Below, one piece after another: positions 20,846 to 33,700 of a stretch of 64,000 bases of DNA. The stretch comes from Capronia americana. Lineage: Eukaryota > Ascomycota > Eurotiomycetes > Chaetothyriales > Herpotrichiellaceae. The notes under the pieces are model-generated. The model worked only from the letters and a program-made list of their open reading frames with translations, did not search any database and was not told the DNA's origin. The DNA is taken from contig JADWQD010000003.1 in NCBI GenBank assembly GCA_016110215.1, positions 744,001-808,000 on the forward strand, written 5' to 3'. A program made the translations under genes and the position numbers. Position 1 is the stretch's first letter. Each line of letters begins with the position of its first letter.

Positions 20846-22555
20846 CTACTCCTGCTTGGACGCGCCGCGAAGAGGCGACGAACTCGATTGCAAGGACGGG
20901 AACCGGGACAGCGGCCGGCCGTTCGGAGCGGTGCCAATATCTCCGTCTTGGTCGGGCCCGATGTTCATTGCCTCGGCCAGGAGGCGGCCGTTGACACTGG
21001 ACGAATTGCTGCTCCACCGCGAGTTGATCACCGGCATCGGCGGCATGAGTCCCGGGGAAAACGGATACGGCGAGTCCGGAACGTTCGACACGCTTTCTGA
21101 GGGGGTGATTGATTTGCGAAGCCGTTGGGGCGAGTAGTAGTTGACCACGGATTCGGGTGGCGTCTTCGGCCCGAAGTGTGCTGCCGATGGGGTGGTCGGC
21201 GGGAGCGGGAAGTCCATGCCGAGCCCTGCTGAGTTTGGTGGGCCGGTAGAGGGGATGGTTGGCATGGGGTGGTCGGCCTCGTCGTGATCGCTCGACACAG
21301 ACGCCTTGCGAGCTATTGGGGTGGGGGGATTGTTTTCTAGCCCGCTGGGATGTCGCTGATGGCCGTCGGAAGTGCGGGATGCGGCGTAGTCGGAGATATT
21401 AAAGTTGAAGGCGTACGTTCCATGGCCTTCGGGAGGAGCAGCGGCAGCTCCGTTACCACTGTTGCTTCGAGAAAGGGCGGGTTGGCTGAGGCGGGGATTT
21501 TGGGCGTGGCTCTTCGAAAAGTTGCGGACAAGGACCGGGGGTGGAACACGCGTGTTCGTCATGGGTAGAGCCACGGCCGTACCTTGGGTGAACGATGGTG
21601 CCAGAGTGATTGGTGTCGAGGGGATGGACCGCTCAGCCAGTGACTCGCGGGATGCTTCGGCGGCTGTCTTGGTGGCGTACGCTTCGGCCATCTGTGGGGC
21701 TGTCGTGGGCGCCATGCCGTCTTCTTCTTCTGGAAGTCGTTGTCCTCGTCGTGCACGGTAGATTGTCCATCTTGCTCGCAGTGGTACGCAATAGCGGAAC
21801 AACAGATAGACAGCCGCAATGGCTGCCACCGAGCCAACCACTGATGGAACAATTATAGCCGCCTTGGCAATGGGATGGTCTGAGGCTTGAGGCACATCGA
21901 GAGTCGCAGCGGTGCTACTGGAAACTGGTGCGGCCAGTATTGTATTACCGGAAGGCAATTCAGAAGTAGTCTGATCTGGGGAAAGAAGCGTCGCCGCAGT
22001 TGTGGTCACTGATTCCAGTCCCGTGGGAGTCACCCCTGAGATCGACGTCTGCGTCCCCGTCGAGGCGGTTGTAAAGAATGCCGCTGGAGTGGACGTTCCC
22101 GCACTGCCCCCGGCGGATGTTGGCTCGAATGGATTAGGGGACGTAGTAGTCGTGGCAGCTATTGAAGGTTGAGATTGAGATGCTGTGTCTGTAGCTGGGG
22201 CAAAAGGATTTTCGCTGTTTCCATCCTCCTCATCGTCAGAATCATCTTCTCCGTCATCATCATCTTCTCCATCCGATTCATCGTCGTCACTCGCCTCGTC
22301 AGGCGCGAAGTTGTTGTCCGGTATTCCTGGGGGAATTCTTAGCGTGGAAGGAGGACCAGTTGGCAGAAATGGAGGTGGTCCTGCTTGTGATATCGGTGCT
22401 GGCGGTGTCGGGAATGGCCCTGAGGGTGGTTGCACCTCACCTTGCCGATTCACATGTTGTGGTCTGTGAATCCGATGAGATTTCCTATCACGCTTTGCTT
22501 TCGCCGGAGCGCTTCTTGATCTGTCGAACCATCCGAGACTCCCATCCGTCGGCAT
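20846..22555 (-). CDS. Single-pass membrane protein with Ser/Thr/Pro-rich and acidic ectodomain, unknown function
   Basis: Single open frame of 569 residues from the first in-frame ATG at 22555-22553. Residues about 20-75 are basic and then Pro-rich. An extremely acidic segment (about 85-112: DDDESDGEDDDDGEDDSDDEEDG) is followed by about 130 Ser/Thr-rich residues, likely O-glycosylated if extracellular. One hydrophobic helix (AAIIVPSVVGSVAAIAAVYLLF, about 242-263) is followed by basic RYCVPLRARW. The roughly 300-residue C-terminal tail is Ser/Pro-rich and disordered. This resembles the layout of Mid2/Wsc-like wall sensors, but I see no WSC domain and no signal peptide. A hydrophobic stretch is encoded in another frame from an ATG at 22623, so an upstream exon with a signal peptide joined by an intron is possible. 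N-terminus uncertain. Confidence 0.65.
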   Translation of the reverse strand: MPTDGSLGWFDRSRSAPAKAKRDRKSHRIHRPQHVNRQGEVQPPSGPFPTPPAPISQAGPPPFLPTGPPSTLRIPPGIPDNNFAPDEASDDDESDGEDDDDGEDDSDDEEDGNSENPFAPATDTASQSQPSIAATTTTSPNPFEPTSAGGSAGTSTPAAFFTTASTGTQTSISGVTPTGLESVTTTAATLLSPDQTTSELPSGNTILAAPVSSSTAATLDVPQASDHPIAKAAIIVPSVVGSVAAIAAVYLLFRYCVPLRARWTIYRARRGQRLPEEEDGMAPTTAPQMAEAYATKTAAEASRESLAERSIPSTPITLAPSFTQGTAVALPMTNTRVPPPVLVRNFSKSHAQNPRLSQPALSRSNSGNGAAAAPPEGHGTYAFNFNISDYAASRTSDGHQRHPSGLENNPPTPIARKASVSSDHDEADHPMPTIPSTGPPNSAGLGMDFPLPPTTPSAAHFGPKTPPESVVNYYSPQRLRKSITPSESVSNVPDSPYPFSPGLMPPMPVINSRWSSNSSSVNGRLLAEAMNIGPDQDGDIGTAPNGRPLSRFPSLQSSSSPLRGASKQE

Positions 22556-23497
22556 TTTTGGCAGACTCGTCGAAATCAAACTTGTAAGAGGCGGCGCGGC
22601 CGTGTAGAAGAAGAATAAGCATCGACCAAGGGACACCTAGAATACGAAATGAAAAGAAACGGAGGACCAGCCTCGGATACGAGAAAGACCGAGCAGACAA
22701 CGAGGACAAGGGGTTGTGCAAACCAGCGCACAGAGGAAGAAGAGGAAAGACGAAAGACGAAAGGCGAGAGACGCCCAGTCGTCTATGAATCCTCACCTCG
22801 AAGCTTATCGATGCACTGCCCAAACAGCCGATGATGCAGACTGGGGACGTGGCGAGAGGTTTGGTGTAGCCAAGCCTCTGCTGGAGGAGATCCAGACAGC
22901 AACTGTTTGGGTTGCGGTGGAGACAACGCTGCCATTAACCGGCTGCACGCTCTCACGAGGATGAGAAAGTGGAAAGCGGTGAGTCCGCACTGCTTGGCCG
23001 ATGCTCGAAGAGTGCCAGATCTCCCTTGATGCCGACGATTGCATGTGAGGGTCGCAGTCTGGAGGGGACATGAAACGTCGAGTGTCAGAGACGGGGGGGG
23101 GTGCGCTTGGCAGGGGGGGTACGTATGTCCTTGAATAGGGGGAGGCTATGGCATGCCACCGCACGGCAGAACACTGGATGATCGGTACAGCGCTGATGTT
23201 CGCATCATATTACTTTCAATCGGGTGGACGAAGCAACAGAGTCTGATAGCCAAGGCCACCTACGAGGCAGATCACTGAGCATCCAGGGAGCCGTATGTGT
23301 CACAGCTAAATGATAGACTGCCTGCACCTATCTGCAACCTGTCTATCGATGCTTTGCCCTTCACCAGGAACTGACAGTGTGTACTAGATATTTCACACCA
23401 GGCCTGTGAGGCAAGATTCCTACGTAACCTCGTCCGAAGTCAAACGGCTCAGCACGGTCACGAGCTTGAGCTGAAGACCGAATGCCCTGTACCCACT
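22556..23497. other. Intergenic region, no gene recognised
   Basis: About 940 bp between two minus-strand genes, including the promoter and possible missed first exon of the acidic membrane protein and the 3' region of the eIF3c gene. G runs lie near 23091-23118. Confidence 0.45.
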
Positions 23498-26159
23498 TCA
23501 CGCCTTGATCGCACCTCCCAAAGCACCACCGCCGAACTGTTGCCCACCAGGTCGTCGCTGGCCTTGCTGCCCTTGCCTCGCGAGATTTTGCAGACCAGTT
23601 CTGCCACCGCCCCGTCCGCCCCTTCCTCGCTGTTGTTCCGGCCGGGTGTAGCCACCGACCATACCTGCTGTCCTCGTCTCGAGGACCTTTTCATTCGACT
23701 CGAGGATTCCCATCGCTCTCTCACTCAATGTGATGACCTGGCTCTGTAGACGTGACAGCTCAACGCCCTTGCGGAAGACGACCGCATCGTTAACTTGATC
23801 CAGTGCAGCGGCAAGTTCTTCGTGTGAAATCATCTTTGAGATCACGGCCGAGATCTTCTTCGAGTCAAGCTCGAACATGCCGGAGAGAGTCGTGATCGAC
23901 AGAGTGTCGTAGTATGGGGCATACGTAAACAGGTATGTCCGCAGACCTTCCTCTTGGATCTGCTCGACAAGCATGTTCTTGACCTTTTCCTTGTTGTCGG
24001 CGCCAAGCAGGTCCCAGATGCCAATTTTGCTGATCAGCTCTTGACACTTCTTCCAGTCCCCCTGAGCGAGCGCCTTGGCCGCTTGCATGACATGATCGCG
24101 CGTGTTCTCGGGCGGACCTTGGAAGACCTGTCGCTCCGTGTACTCGAGCATACGGCGGAAGGTCTTGGAAATGACACGCTTGCGGACATCTGGCGAAGAG
24201 CCGGTTTGTGCCAACAGCGGGATCTCAAGGAGCATGCTGCAGGTGAGGTAGACGCATTCCAAAAGTTCGAGATTGATGTGCATGTGGAAGGGTAGTTGAC
24301 GTTGTCGCTCCAGTCGTTCCTGTTCCGGTGTGACTTGTGAGTAACGCTGCATGATAACACCCTGAGCGAGGAGTTCTTTCTGTCTTCCAGAGCCACAGAT
24401 CTCTTGGAGTACGCCCTGGGCTTCGTAACAGAGACCTGCGCGGAAGGCACACAGGCCTATCTGGACGAGGGTGCGGTTGAAGAGAATCTGGGTGGAAACG
24501 TCAAAGGACGAGATGTTCTCAGTCAAGTGACTCATGAGTGCAAGGTCGCGCGCTCGATAGTAGTCGTCTTGCAAAGCCAAAAAGTAGATTTCGCAAAGCA
24601 TGGCACGGGCGCGGATAATACCCTCACTCTGCTCGAAAAGATGGTTGCAAAGCGTCTTGACCAGAGAAGCGACTTCGATAAACTTTCCTCTCGGAGTAAG
24701 GTCGGAATTGAGTGCTGGAGGTAGAGCGGCCCAGGTCTTCTCTTCGAGAATCTTGACCACTTGCGTCGGCTTGAAGTAGATGTGTTCCAGTCGGCGGATA
24801 ACGGTCCGGTTGATGTTGTCCTGCTTACCCTCCAACTTCTCCAGTCTCTTGTTGATGGTTTCGATGTAGATCAGCGTCCGTACAATGTCCGTGTACAGGA
24901 GCTGCTCATCGCTGAGTCTGTCGATGTACTCGGCAGTGTGAGGGTCTGTCTGCTGCAGGGAACGCGTCAACTCGTCATCCAGTCTCTCAACAAGGGACAC
25001 AACGCTGCCCGGGACCTTGAAGACATCGTCGGCAGCTGGGTTGGGCTGTTTCTCGTCGTCTTCCCATTCTTCGGCTCCTTCTGTCACGACGTATTGGGGC
25101 TCGTCTTCCAAAGTTTGCAGCAAGGTCGAAAATTCTCGCTGAGCGGATCGCCATGAGTCTTGGGACATGTAAGCCTGGACTGAAGTGGTGGTGACATCGA
25201 ACCTCGTCGAGATCAAGGTCAGCAGAACCCGGATTCGCTGGTAGGGTGTATTTGCGACGTCGAGCAGTCTCTCCATAACGCGGATCTGCTCCGACCGATC
25301 GGTGTTCTTCCTGCCTCTTGATTCAATGATGCTGCGGAGATGTTTGAGGATGCTCTCGGGGGTGTAGACAAGAGCCTTGCCGCCCTTGCCAACAGTGGCG
25401 AAGCCCTCCTCATCAATAGCGGCCTCGATGGCATCGATTCGTTGGGCTCTGTTCTTACGGGTCTGCCGCTCCACCTCCAAAGGCTCTTCCTCGTCGGACT
25501 CCATAAAGTCGTCTTTGTTTTCCCGGTACTTGTCAATTTCAGTCACATAGTCCTTGTTGTTCTTCTTAATCTTTTGCTTCATTGCATTGAATCCCTTTGC
25601 GGCGATGGGGTTCATCTTCTTTGCTCCAGCCGCCTTCTGCTTGTCGTTCGTTTCCGTGATCAAGTCCTCGAGGTCGGCGATCATCTTGATGTAGAGTTTG
25701 GGAGTGGCACCTTGCTGTGTGACCTTGACGACCTGCCGGTTCATCTTGTCGAATTCTATAAGCCGGTTAGACGACTCGGATCAAGCGCACGCGCCTAGGG
25801 TACCAACCTGAAGCAATGACAGCCCAGTCACCAATCTTCTGAGCATTCTCAATCGCCTTGATCGTGCCCTCTAATTCCGCGAATCTCTTGTCCTTCGCGC
25901 TCTTGACCACTCTCTCACGATCTTCATCTTCGCTCTCGTCTGAGTCGTCGCCACCAGGCCCTGAAGGCTTCAAAAAGCGGCTGGCGCCCAGGCCGCGACC
26001 TTCATCTTCGGAAGAATCTTCATCAGACTCCTCCTCATCCTCATCTTCCTCTTCAGATTCTTCTTCAGATTCTGCCTCCTTTTCGCTGTAGAGCTCTTCC
26101 TCTTCGGACGAACTGCTCTCGCTGTCGGAGTCACCTCCGTGGAAAAACCGTGACGACAT
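23498..26159 (-). CDS. nip1: Eukaryotic translation initiation factor 3 subunit C
   Basis: Two exons (26159-25808 and 25755-23498; 52-nt intron) encode 869 residues, the usual fungal eIF3c length. The N-terminus (MSSRFFHGGDSDSESSSSEEE) with a long Glu/Asp/Ser tract to about residue 90 is diagnostic. In yeast this region binds eIF1 and eIF5 and anchors the multifactor complex. The middle is all-helical, and the PCI/winged-helix part lies in the C-terminal third (KMISHEELAAALDQVNDAVVFRKG, about 745-768). The C-terminus is Arg/Gly/Gln-rich (RGRGGRGGG). The splice restores ASEFDKMNRQVVK. The product acts on the 40S subunit in pre-initiation complex assembly. Confidence 0.96.
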
Positions 26160-27089
26160 GTTGATGGGCTTGAGATTGGGAAGAGAAAGAGGGGACACGG
26201 GTTCGCAGACAAGCCGGCGAATCTAATTATCTGCCTGACTGCGCCGAGAGACCTTCAAAAATTGAAGTGGGCTGCCGCCAAGACTTCGACGTATCACGTG
26301 AAAGGCTCAACTGACTCGACGCCGTCCAGGTTCACGAAGCGCTTATGACTCAGGGATGTTCAGTTTCTGTTTTTGGTTCATTCAGATCTCACTCCTGGTG
26401 GGAATCTTATATGATACCCTGTGCAAGTCATGACCCATGCCATACACCCCGCCTTAGACTATCCTAGTATCAAGAAAGAGAGCTGAGCCTTCTCGCGGTG
26501 ATTGCCAGCTTAGGGCTCCTCGGCACGTTCAACCCAGCTCATTTGCTTGTTTCCTTTGCACCCGTTCCTTTCGAGTCCCTTCTGAACAGCAGCCACCCAA
26601 CATGTCGTCTTGGCTTGGTTCTCGAACCCGTGCCCCTCCGAATCAACTCATCCTGAGGAGCCTCCAACCGTGGACTCAAAGTGAACCCTGTGCCAATACT
26701 GTACTCCAGTTCCACTCAAGCTCGTGGTTTCGTCGTTCGTCATCACAACGCCGATAAGTCGCCTCGTCAGGTGCTGGGCCAGAGTTATTTCATCCTTTCG
26801 TGCATCGCATATTTTGCCCCCTCGAAGCTCCCCTTCCTCGTACTGTAATCGGCCATGCGACGAATACGAGAAGAACGTCAACCTCAGTTCCCTAGCCTCA
26901 GGTGTATTCTGACCTGAGCCTAGAGCTAGCAAGAGATGCTCTTACTGACTTTTGGTCTTTCATCCTTGCGTTCGATTCAGCCTCCTGCATGATGGGTGCG
27001 TGTACAACAGCAAGATCTGACCATCGTCAGCTGATTTGAAGCAAAGCGCCCTACTCGACAAAAGCGCAAATTGTTCCCATGGTGCGCTA
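26160..27089. other. Intergenic region upstream of eIF3c and downstream of yak1
   Basis: About 930 bp with no gene recognised. A CACGTG motif at 26295-26300 lies about 136 bp upstream of the eIF3c start. Confidence 0.5.
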
Positions 27090-29593
27090 TCAGTGCCATT
27101 GCGTCTTGCCCATGAAGCTCTCCCCCATGGCGCCATCCTCCAAAGTCCGGATAAAATCGCGGTTTCTCTGATTCCGACTACCACGCCTTCGAGCGGTCGA
27201 CGGTGAGTCCACGTATCCATCTGCTGGTGGTGGATAATATGCCGGACTCGGTTGCAATCTGATTGGTTGGTTAGGGTCAAGGTGACTGGCGACACGTTGG
27301 ATAGCTGGAGGAATGCCAGCCTGCTGCTGATCCATCGTCGAAGCTCGCTGACGACCAGCTCTCTGCGTAGCTTGTGCGTACAGGCTCTGCTGGTGATTGT
27401 AGTGGCTTGGATTCATCTGCGGGGTCTGCTGTTGCATCATTCCCATTTGTGTCGGGTAATTTGATGAGTGTGTAGGATATGGTGGGGGCGCGCCTTGGGG
27501 ATGCGCAGGATACATGTTGTTGTACAAGGGCGGAGGCTGCGATTGTGGATAAGGACTCATCTGCATTGCATAAGCACTCTGCGCCTGCGCCTGTGCGTGG
27601 GCCTGGGCGGCCTGTGCTTGGGCCTGAGCAGCCTGAGCAGCCCGCTGCTTGCTGAGCGCTTCAGCTTGTTGCTGTTGTTGCACGCCGGGAGCAGGCGTCT
27701 TGTTTCCAGTCGTCTTCAGATTCATCGGAGGGACGAACGGCTGAGTGAATTTCTGCTGAGTGATAAAAGGATGTAACTTCGCTTGCTGGGGCGACCACCG
27801 TTCCAGTGGATTGATGGAGAGTAAGCCTCGAACGAAGTCGGTAAAGGCGATGCGATTGTTCATTTCTAGTCCCCGTTAGCACAGACATGAGGTGATTGCC
27901 ATCCACACGTACCTCGTTCCACTTCCGCTTGTTTCATGTTCTTCCTGGGCATAGCATAGCTGCGAATGATTTCGGGTAGGGTGGTAGCTTGGAAGTATTT
28001 TTTGCTCGGTTGCTCTTTCACGTTATGCTCACGAGAGTATTGCTCCATGCTCTTCAGGCGGTAAGTACGGCGACCAAATTCGTCCGTCGTCTTCTCAAAG
28101 AATTCTCCTGACTGTTTCCCCATCTCCAACATCCACGTTGGTGGCATGCCCAACATTTCCACAATACGGGAGACTTGGTTATACTCGGAAGATCCGGGGA
28201 AAAGCGGTAAACCGAGGAACAACTCTACGACAATGCAGCCAAGTGACCACATATCAATCGCAGACGAATATGGAAGGCCAAGTAGTACTTCCGGTGATCG
28301 GTAGAATCGAGATTGGATGTACGTGTAGACTGTCTGCCTCTCGTCGCAAGCAGAGCCAAAGTCGATGATCTTGATGATTGGGCTCTCCAGGTTCTTCAGC
28401 AGGATATTTTCTGGCTTCAGGTCACAGTGGATTAAACGTGCCTTGTTCAACAATGTCAAACCATTTAGTAGTTGTTGTGCAAAGACTCGGACAAGGGTCG
28501 TACTAAGACCTCGGAACTGATTTTGCTTGATCAGTTCGTAGAGGTTGACGCTGAGAAGTTCGAAGACAAGACACAAATGCTGCCGATGTATGAAGGTGTC
28601 CTTCAGCCGCAGCAGGTGATGGTCGTCGTTCTTGTCGAGTTTTTGATTGAGCAGGTCGAGAACCGAGACTTCCATCATACTCTGGTTGAAGTAGGCGGTC
28701 CGATTCTTGATGACTTTGACGGCCACCACTTCCTGGGTTCTGAGATTCTGGCATTTCACCACCTGACCGAAAGTGCCCTGACCCAACACGTCCAGAATCA
28801 AATATCGATTCTTATGACCAGCCTCTTCACTGCCAAGGATGTCATTGACGTAGAGAATGTAGTCGCTATCATCGTTATCGTAGCCATCATTCTTTGTTCC
28901 TTTGCTTGGTTTCGTCAAGACACGTCTTGGATTCCGCGACGATTCATACTTGAAGCTGGGGTTGCATATTCGGTAGGTTGAGGGTAGGTATGTGGTAAGG
29001 GCCTGTAAGGGACTGATGAAGCCGCCCTCTGGGTTTGCCCTGCGATAAGGTGGCTGTGCGCTTATCTTGGGGTTGAGATCCTGTAGCGTCTTGACCTTCC
29101 TGAACCTGGGTGCCGGCCCCGGTCCTTGGTGCTGTGACTGCTGTCTCGAGAGGGTAGGCCGCGTGTTTCCTGCCGCAGCGGGGTAGAACGATTCTGGACT
29201 TAGCGCGGAGTTGCTCTGCATAGCGGGCGAATAGTCGGAATTGTATCTCGTGGGTGTCGGGGGCTCGTTATAGCGCTCTGCGTTATAGCTCCCGGTGCGA
29301 GTCGGCGACTGTCGCGGGTTCGGAGGCTGGTTGAGGTACGCGAACGACGGCTGATTTTGACCTTTGGGACTTGATACATAGCCCGCTCCGGTGGGTTGAG
29401 CGTTCATGGGCGAGTAACGCTGAGCGGCCGTTGAAATCTCTGGAATATATTGGGCAGAAAGGCGGTGTTGGTGAGCCGGACGTGGTGGATACTTGGTTCG
29501 ATTGTATGGGTCTGCATCCTCCATGGGCACATCGACCTCACCGTTGTGTTCATAGGGGTGTGTCTGGGTCTGAGGGGTGGTATTCGTGGACAT
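27090..29593 (-). CDS. yak1: DYRK-family protein kinase Yak1
   Basis: Dual-specificity kinase that in yeast acts below PKA/TOR to restrain growth and promote stress responses. Exons 29593-27913 and 27865-27090 (46-nt intron) encode 818 residues. The N-terminal 230 residues are Pro/Gln/Ser-rich. NPSFKYESSRNPRRVLTKPS, the conserved Yak1 block before the kinase domain, is followed by a DYRK-type acidic segment and the kinase domain (about 262-590): LGQGTFGQVVKC, VAVKVIKN, IHCDLKPENILL, IIDFGSACDE and the DYRK activation loop YTYIQSRFYRSPEVLLG. The intron falls inside the C-lobe. The C-terminal tail has Ala/Gln repeats (AQAQAQAAQAHAQAQAQ) and Pro/Tyr/Gln-rich sequence. The upstream TTG in frame is ignored; the ATG of MSTNTTPQ is used. 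Confidence 0.95.
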
Positions 29594-30777
29594 GGCTGCT
29601 TTCAAGCCAGGTTGAGTGTGCGCGAACCGTAATCAGAGGGTCTGCAAATGGGGCTGAAAACTGAGCTGCAGGGTGAGCTTGTGTGCCGCTATCAGTCTGT
29701 TGGCGAGGACATATGACGGCCACGGCCTTTCGCAATTCTTGATCGGAACGACTAGACTTTTGCTGCACCGTTGAAGCCAGACAAGTTGGGAGAGGTTGCG
29801 GTTAGCGCTCAGAGGGGCAGACGAAGTAAGAAGCGAGGTTGGTAAGCGCAGTCAATCCAGACTGATCAACAGAGGGCGCAAGGTGCCGCATGGTAAGGAG
29901 GAAGTGACTCTCAGCACGGAGCCATTATGTCGAGAAGTATTCGGCTTGGAATGAGTGCGTGGTTGCGTGGACTTTCGACCGAAGTGGTGGTGGACGAGGG
30001 ATTCGGTTACAGTGAGCTGGCGCAGACTCGAGGAATTCAGAGATCGGCCGGAGTGAGGTCGGAGTGAGTCGCGGCACAACAATGCAGGCGCTGAGATATC
30101 AGCCTGAGACCACACTGAGTCGGTCCTCAGCTGGCTTTGTCTTTGTATCGGAGATGACACTTTGAGGACAAGTCATGGAATTGTTTTGGCAATGCGAGGA
30201 CTGACTCCGTTATCCAGTTTAGTGCCTGATCTTGTCGCTTGCTGTGCCTCAGCTGGGCTCCGTCGGGGCGTTCCATGGGCTAGAGGCCAGGCCCTTGTCA
30301 GGCTCAAACAAACTGCGTTCGGGAGGTGAGTACGGTCACGCATTCCACCGACATGGCAGCGTAGTTTGTACGGTAGCGCATACACTGCAGATAAAGAAGA
30401 AGTGACATAGTGAGAGCAGCCTGATTGTCGAGTCCTTACAATAAAGAGAAGAGCAGCGACAGTGAAGACCGTGATCGTCGTGATCGTTTCAAAGGCTCCC
30501 AACTTAGTAGACTCAGTTGCTCTGAGCCGTCTTTTTAATTATTGGTTAATGCTTTTCAGCACTGCCAGACCACCTCAAACTGTCACAACCCCCGCATAAA
30601 ATCATATTGCCACTGCTTGTCTCAAGCCGCGCTCATATTTTACAACACTACGACGTCCCCTCTTTGCATCTTCCATCCAGCGGTCTTTGAGTACCAACAG
30701 GGTCCTCGAAACATCCCGTGGACGATAACGAGAAATGCGCCTTGACTTACCCTCGTGAGCTTTCCTCGCCGCTAGTC
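29594..30777. other. Divergent promoter region between yak1 and rad26
   Basis: About 1.2 kb between head-to-head genes. No gene recognised. It presumably holds both promoters and leaders. Confidence 0.55.
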
Positions 30778-33700
30778 ATGGATGGCGAACGACAAACCAG
30801 CCCCGAGCAGGGAGCTGCAACTGGAAACGAGACCAATACCGAAAATCATGTCACTTTCGTGGAACCCGCTGGCGCGTTGGATGAAGCCGCCCGACTTCGA
30901 AATCTCGACGCCCAAGTCCGCGACCAAGACGACCTGGAGCGAGGGATTGGGCAGGAAGCCGACCGACTGTTATTCGAACAAGCTCAACAAAGAGACCAGC
31001 AAAGACTCGACAAGTCCAAAGCGCAGAAGCAAAAGTTGCTGAATCAGATCAAGAAGACTCGAGATGACATGAGTCGTCCGATTGGCACCACCCAACGTGG
31101 GCGTCTGCGCTTGGATGTCGAACGCATGCAAGGTCAAATCCAGGATTTGGACAACGACATCGCCGAAATCGAAGAGCGTATGGCAGACAGAGAGACCAAT
31201 GCTGGTGCTACCAACCAGCAAGACGTCGCGTCTACCGGACGCTTACCAGGCGAAACTCAGCGCGACTTTCTCATCAGGACCGGCAAAATCACCCCATTTT
31301 CGAACTTCGGGCTGTCGACACACGGAGAGTCGTCCGCAACTCTACAGGGGGCGCTTCTGGATGCTGAAGAGGAACCAGACCTCGGTGAGGCCGAGCTGGG
31401 CGTAGCAGGTGGAAAGTCCATGTCGCATCGAAATCTGAGACAGCCAGGTTTCGCGTCCAGCTTTGTCAACTCAAGTACCGAGGATGATGCCGATTCAGAA
31501 CAGCCGCGCAAACGAAGACGGGTCGCCAAAGGAAGGATCACAGAGGATGAAGAATCGTCTTATGACGAAGGGCTGCTTGAAGATGACGTGCTCACGGAGT
31601 CCCAGGAGGACCTGGAAGAAGACATGCCTAGCACTAGTGGGAAGAAGCGAAGAGCGCGCCGAAAGTTCGCAGCGCAAACAGGTGATGAGGTCGAAGACTT
31701 TCGTGGTGTTGACGATGGCAACGAGACTAGCTATCAGTCAAGACTCCAGAGATGGGCTATGCGGAGACGGAACGCTCGAAAACAGGCCGCCCGTGGTGCA
31801 GGAGAGCAGGAAGAGAACGAAATCGAAGATGACCCAGCCACCGTTGCTGAGGAAGAGTGCTATCTACCGCATCCTGACATTCCAGACACCGTCCTCGATG
31901 CTGGCTACAAGCTGCCTGGAGATATCTATCCTAGCTTGTTCGACTACCAAAAGACTGGGGTGCGGTGGCTCCATGAGCTCCACATTCAACAAGTGGGAGG
32001 AATCATTGGTGATGAAATGGGTCTCGGAAAGACAATCCAGATCATCTCGTTTCTGGCTGGTCTGCATTACAGCAAGAAGTTGGACAAACCTATCATCGTC
32101 GTGTGTCCTGCTACGGTCATGAAGCAATGGGTCAATGAGTTTCACCGATGGTGGCCACCGTTCCGAGTAACGATCCTTCATTCCTCTGGTAGTGGTATGG
32201 TCAATGTCCGGAATGAAGCCAGCAAGGAAGATAGTCTTCTTGACCTGGAGTGGGATCCGAACGCTGAAAGCCGACCGCTCACCGGAGCTCAGAAGGCAGC
32301 ACAGAAGGTTTTGAGACCTATCCTGGAAAAAGGAGGCGTTCTAGTAACGACATATTCCGGCCTTCAGACATATGCGCCGCTTCTCATCCCGGTCGATTGG
32401 CAATACGCCGTCCTGGATGAGGGGCACAAAATCAGAAACCCCAATACGGCCATCACGATATACTGCAAAGAACTGCGGACTCCTAATCGGATCATTCTGT
32501 CTGGTACGCCGATGCAGAATAACCTCATGGAACTGTGGTCGCTCTTTGACTTTGTGTTCCCTATGCGACTGGGTACCCTGGTTAACTTTCGCAACCAGTT
32601 CGAGATACCGATCCGTCAAGGCGGCTACGCGAACGCGTCGAACTTGCAGGTACAGACTGCTTTGAAATGCGCAGAGACGTTGAAAGACGCCATCAGCCCC
32701 TACTTGCTTCAACGATTCAAGATCGATGTTGCTTCTGACCTTCCCAAGAAGAGCGAGCAGGTCTTGTTTTGCAAGTTGACATCTTTACAGCGCAAGGAAT
32801 ACCAGAAATTCATCAGCTCAGGAGAAATGGATGCCATTATGACCGGCAAGCGACAAGTCCTCTACGGCATCGATCTCCTCCGAAAGATCTGCAACCATCC
32901 GGATCTTACAGATCACAAGCGTCTTTCGGGCAAACCTGGCTACGATTATGGCAATCCAACGAAATCAGGCAAGATGCAAGTCGTAGGCTCTCTTTTGGAG
33001 CTGTGGCGAGACACAGGGCACAAGACACTTCTGTTCGCCCAGCATCGCATCATGCTGGATATCCTGGAGAAATACGTTAGATCACTCCCGGGATTCAAAT
33101 ACCGTCGAATGGATGGCAACACACCGATTCAGATGCGGCAGAGTATGGTCGACGAGTTCAATACTGACCCAAGTCTGCATGTCTTCCTGTTGACAACCAA
33201 AGTCGGAGGACTGGGCATCAATTTGACTGGGGCTGACAGAGTCATCATCTATGATCCCGACTGGAACCCATCTACCGACCTGCAAGCCCGAGAACGAGCT
33301 TGGCGTTTAGGCCAGAAGCGAGAGGTAACCATCTACCGCTTGATGACGGCCGGCACTATCGAAGAGAAGATCTATCACCGTCAAATCTTCAAACAGTTCT
33401 TAACCAATAAGATTCTGAAGGATCCAAAGCAACGCCAGACATTCCATCTGAATGACTTGCATGACCTTTTCAACCTTGGCAACGAAGGAGACGAAACTGA
33501 GACAAGCAAGCTATTCCAGGATGCGCAGGTTAAGCATTCGTCGAAGCATGTCGATGCTCCCACAGCCGCGACGACAGCGCGTGAGAATGAACCAACTCCT
33601 TCTAACCTTGACACAAACATCGAAGCTTTACCCGGCATCTCGTCCATGGAACGATACGCCGGAGAGGTGGAGGAAGAAGAACAGGCGAAGAAGGACCCCT

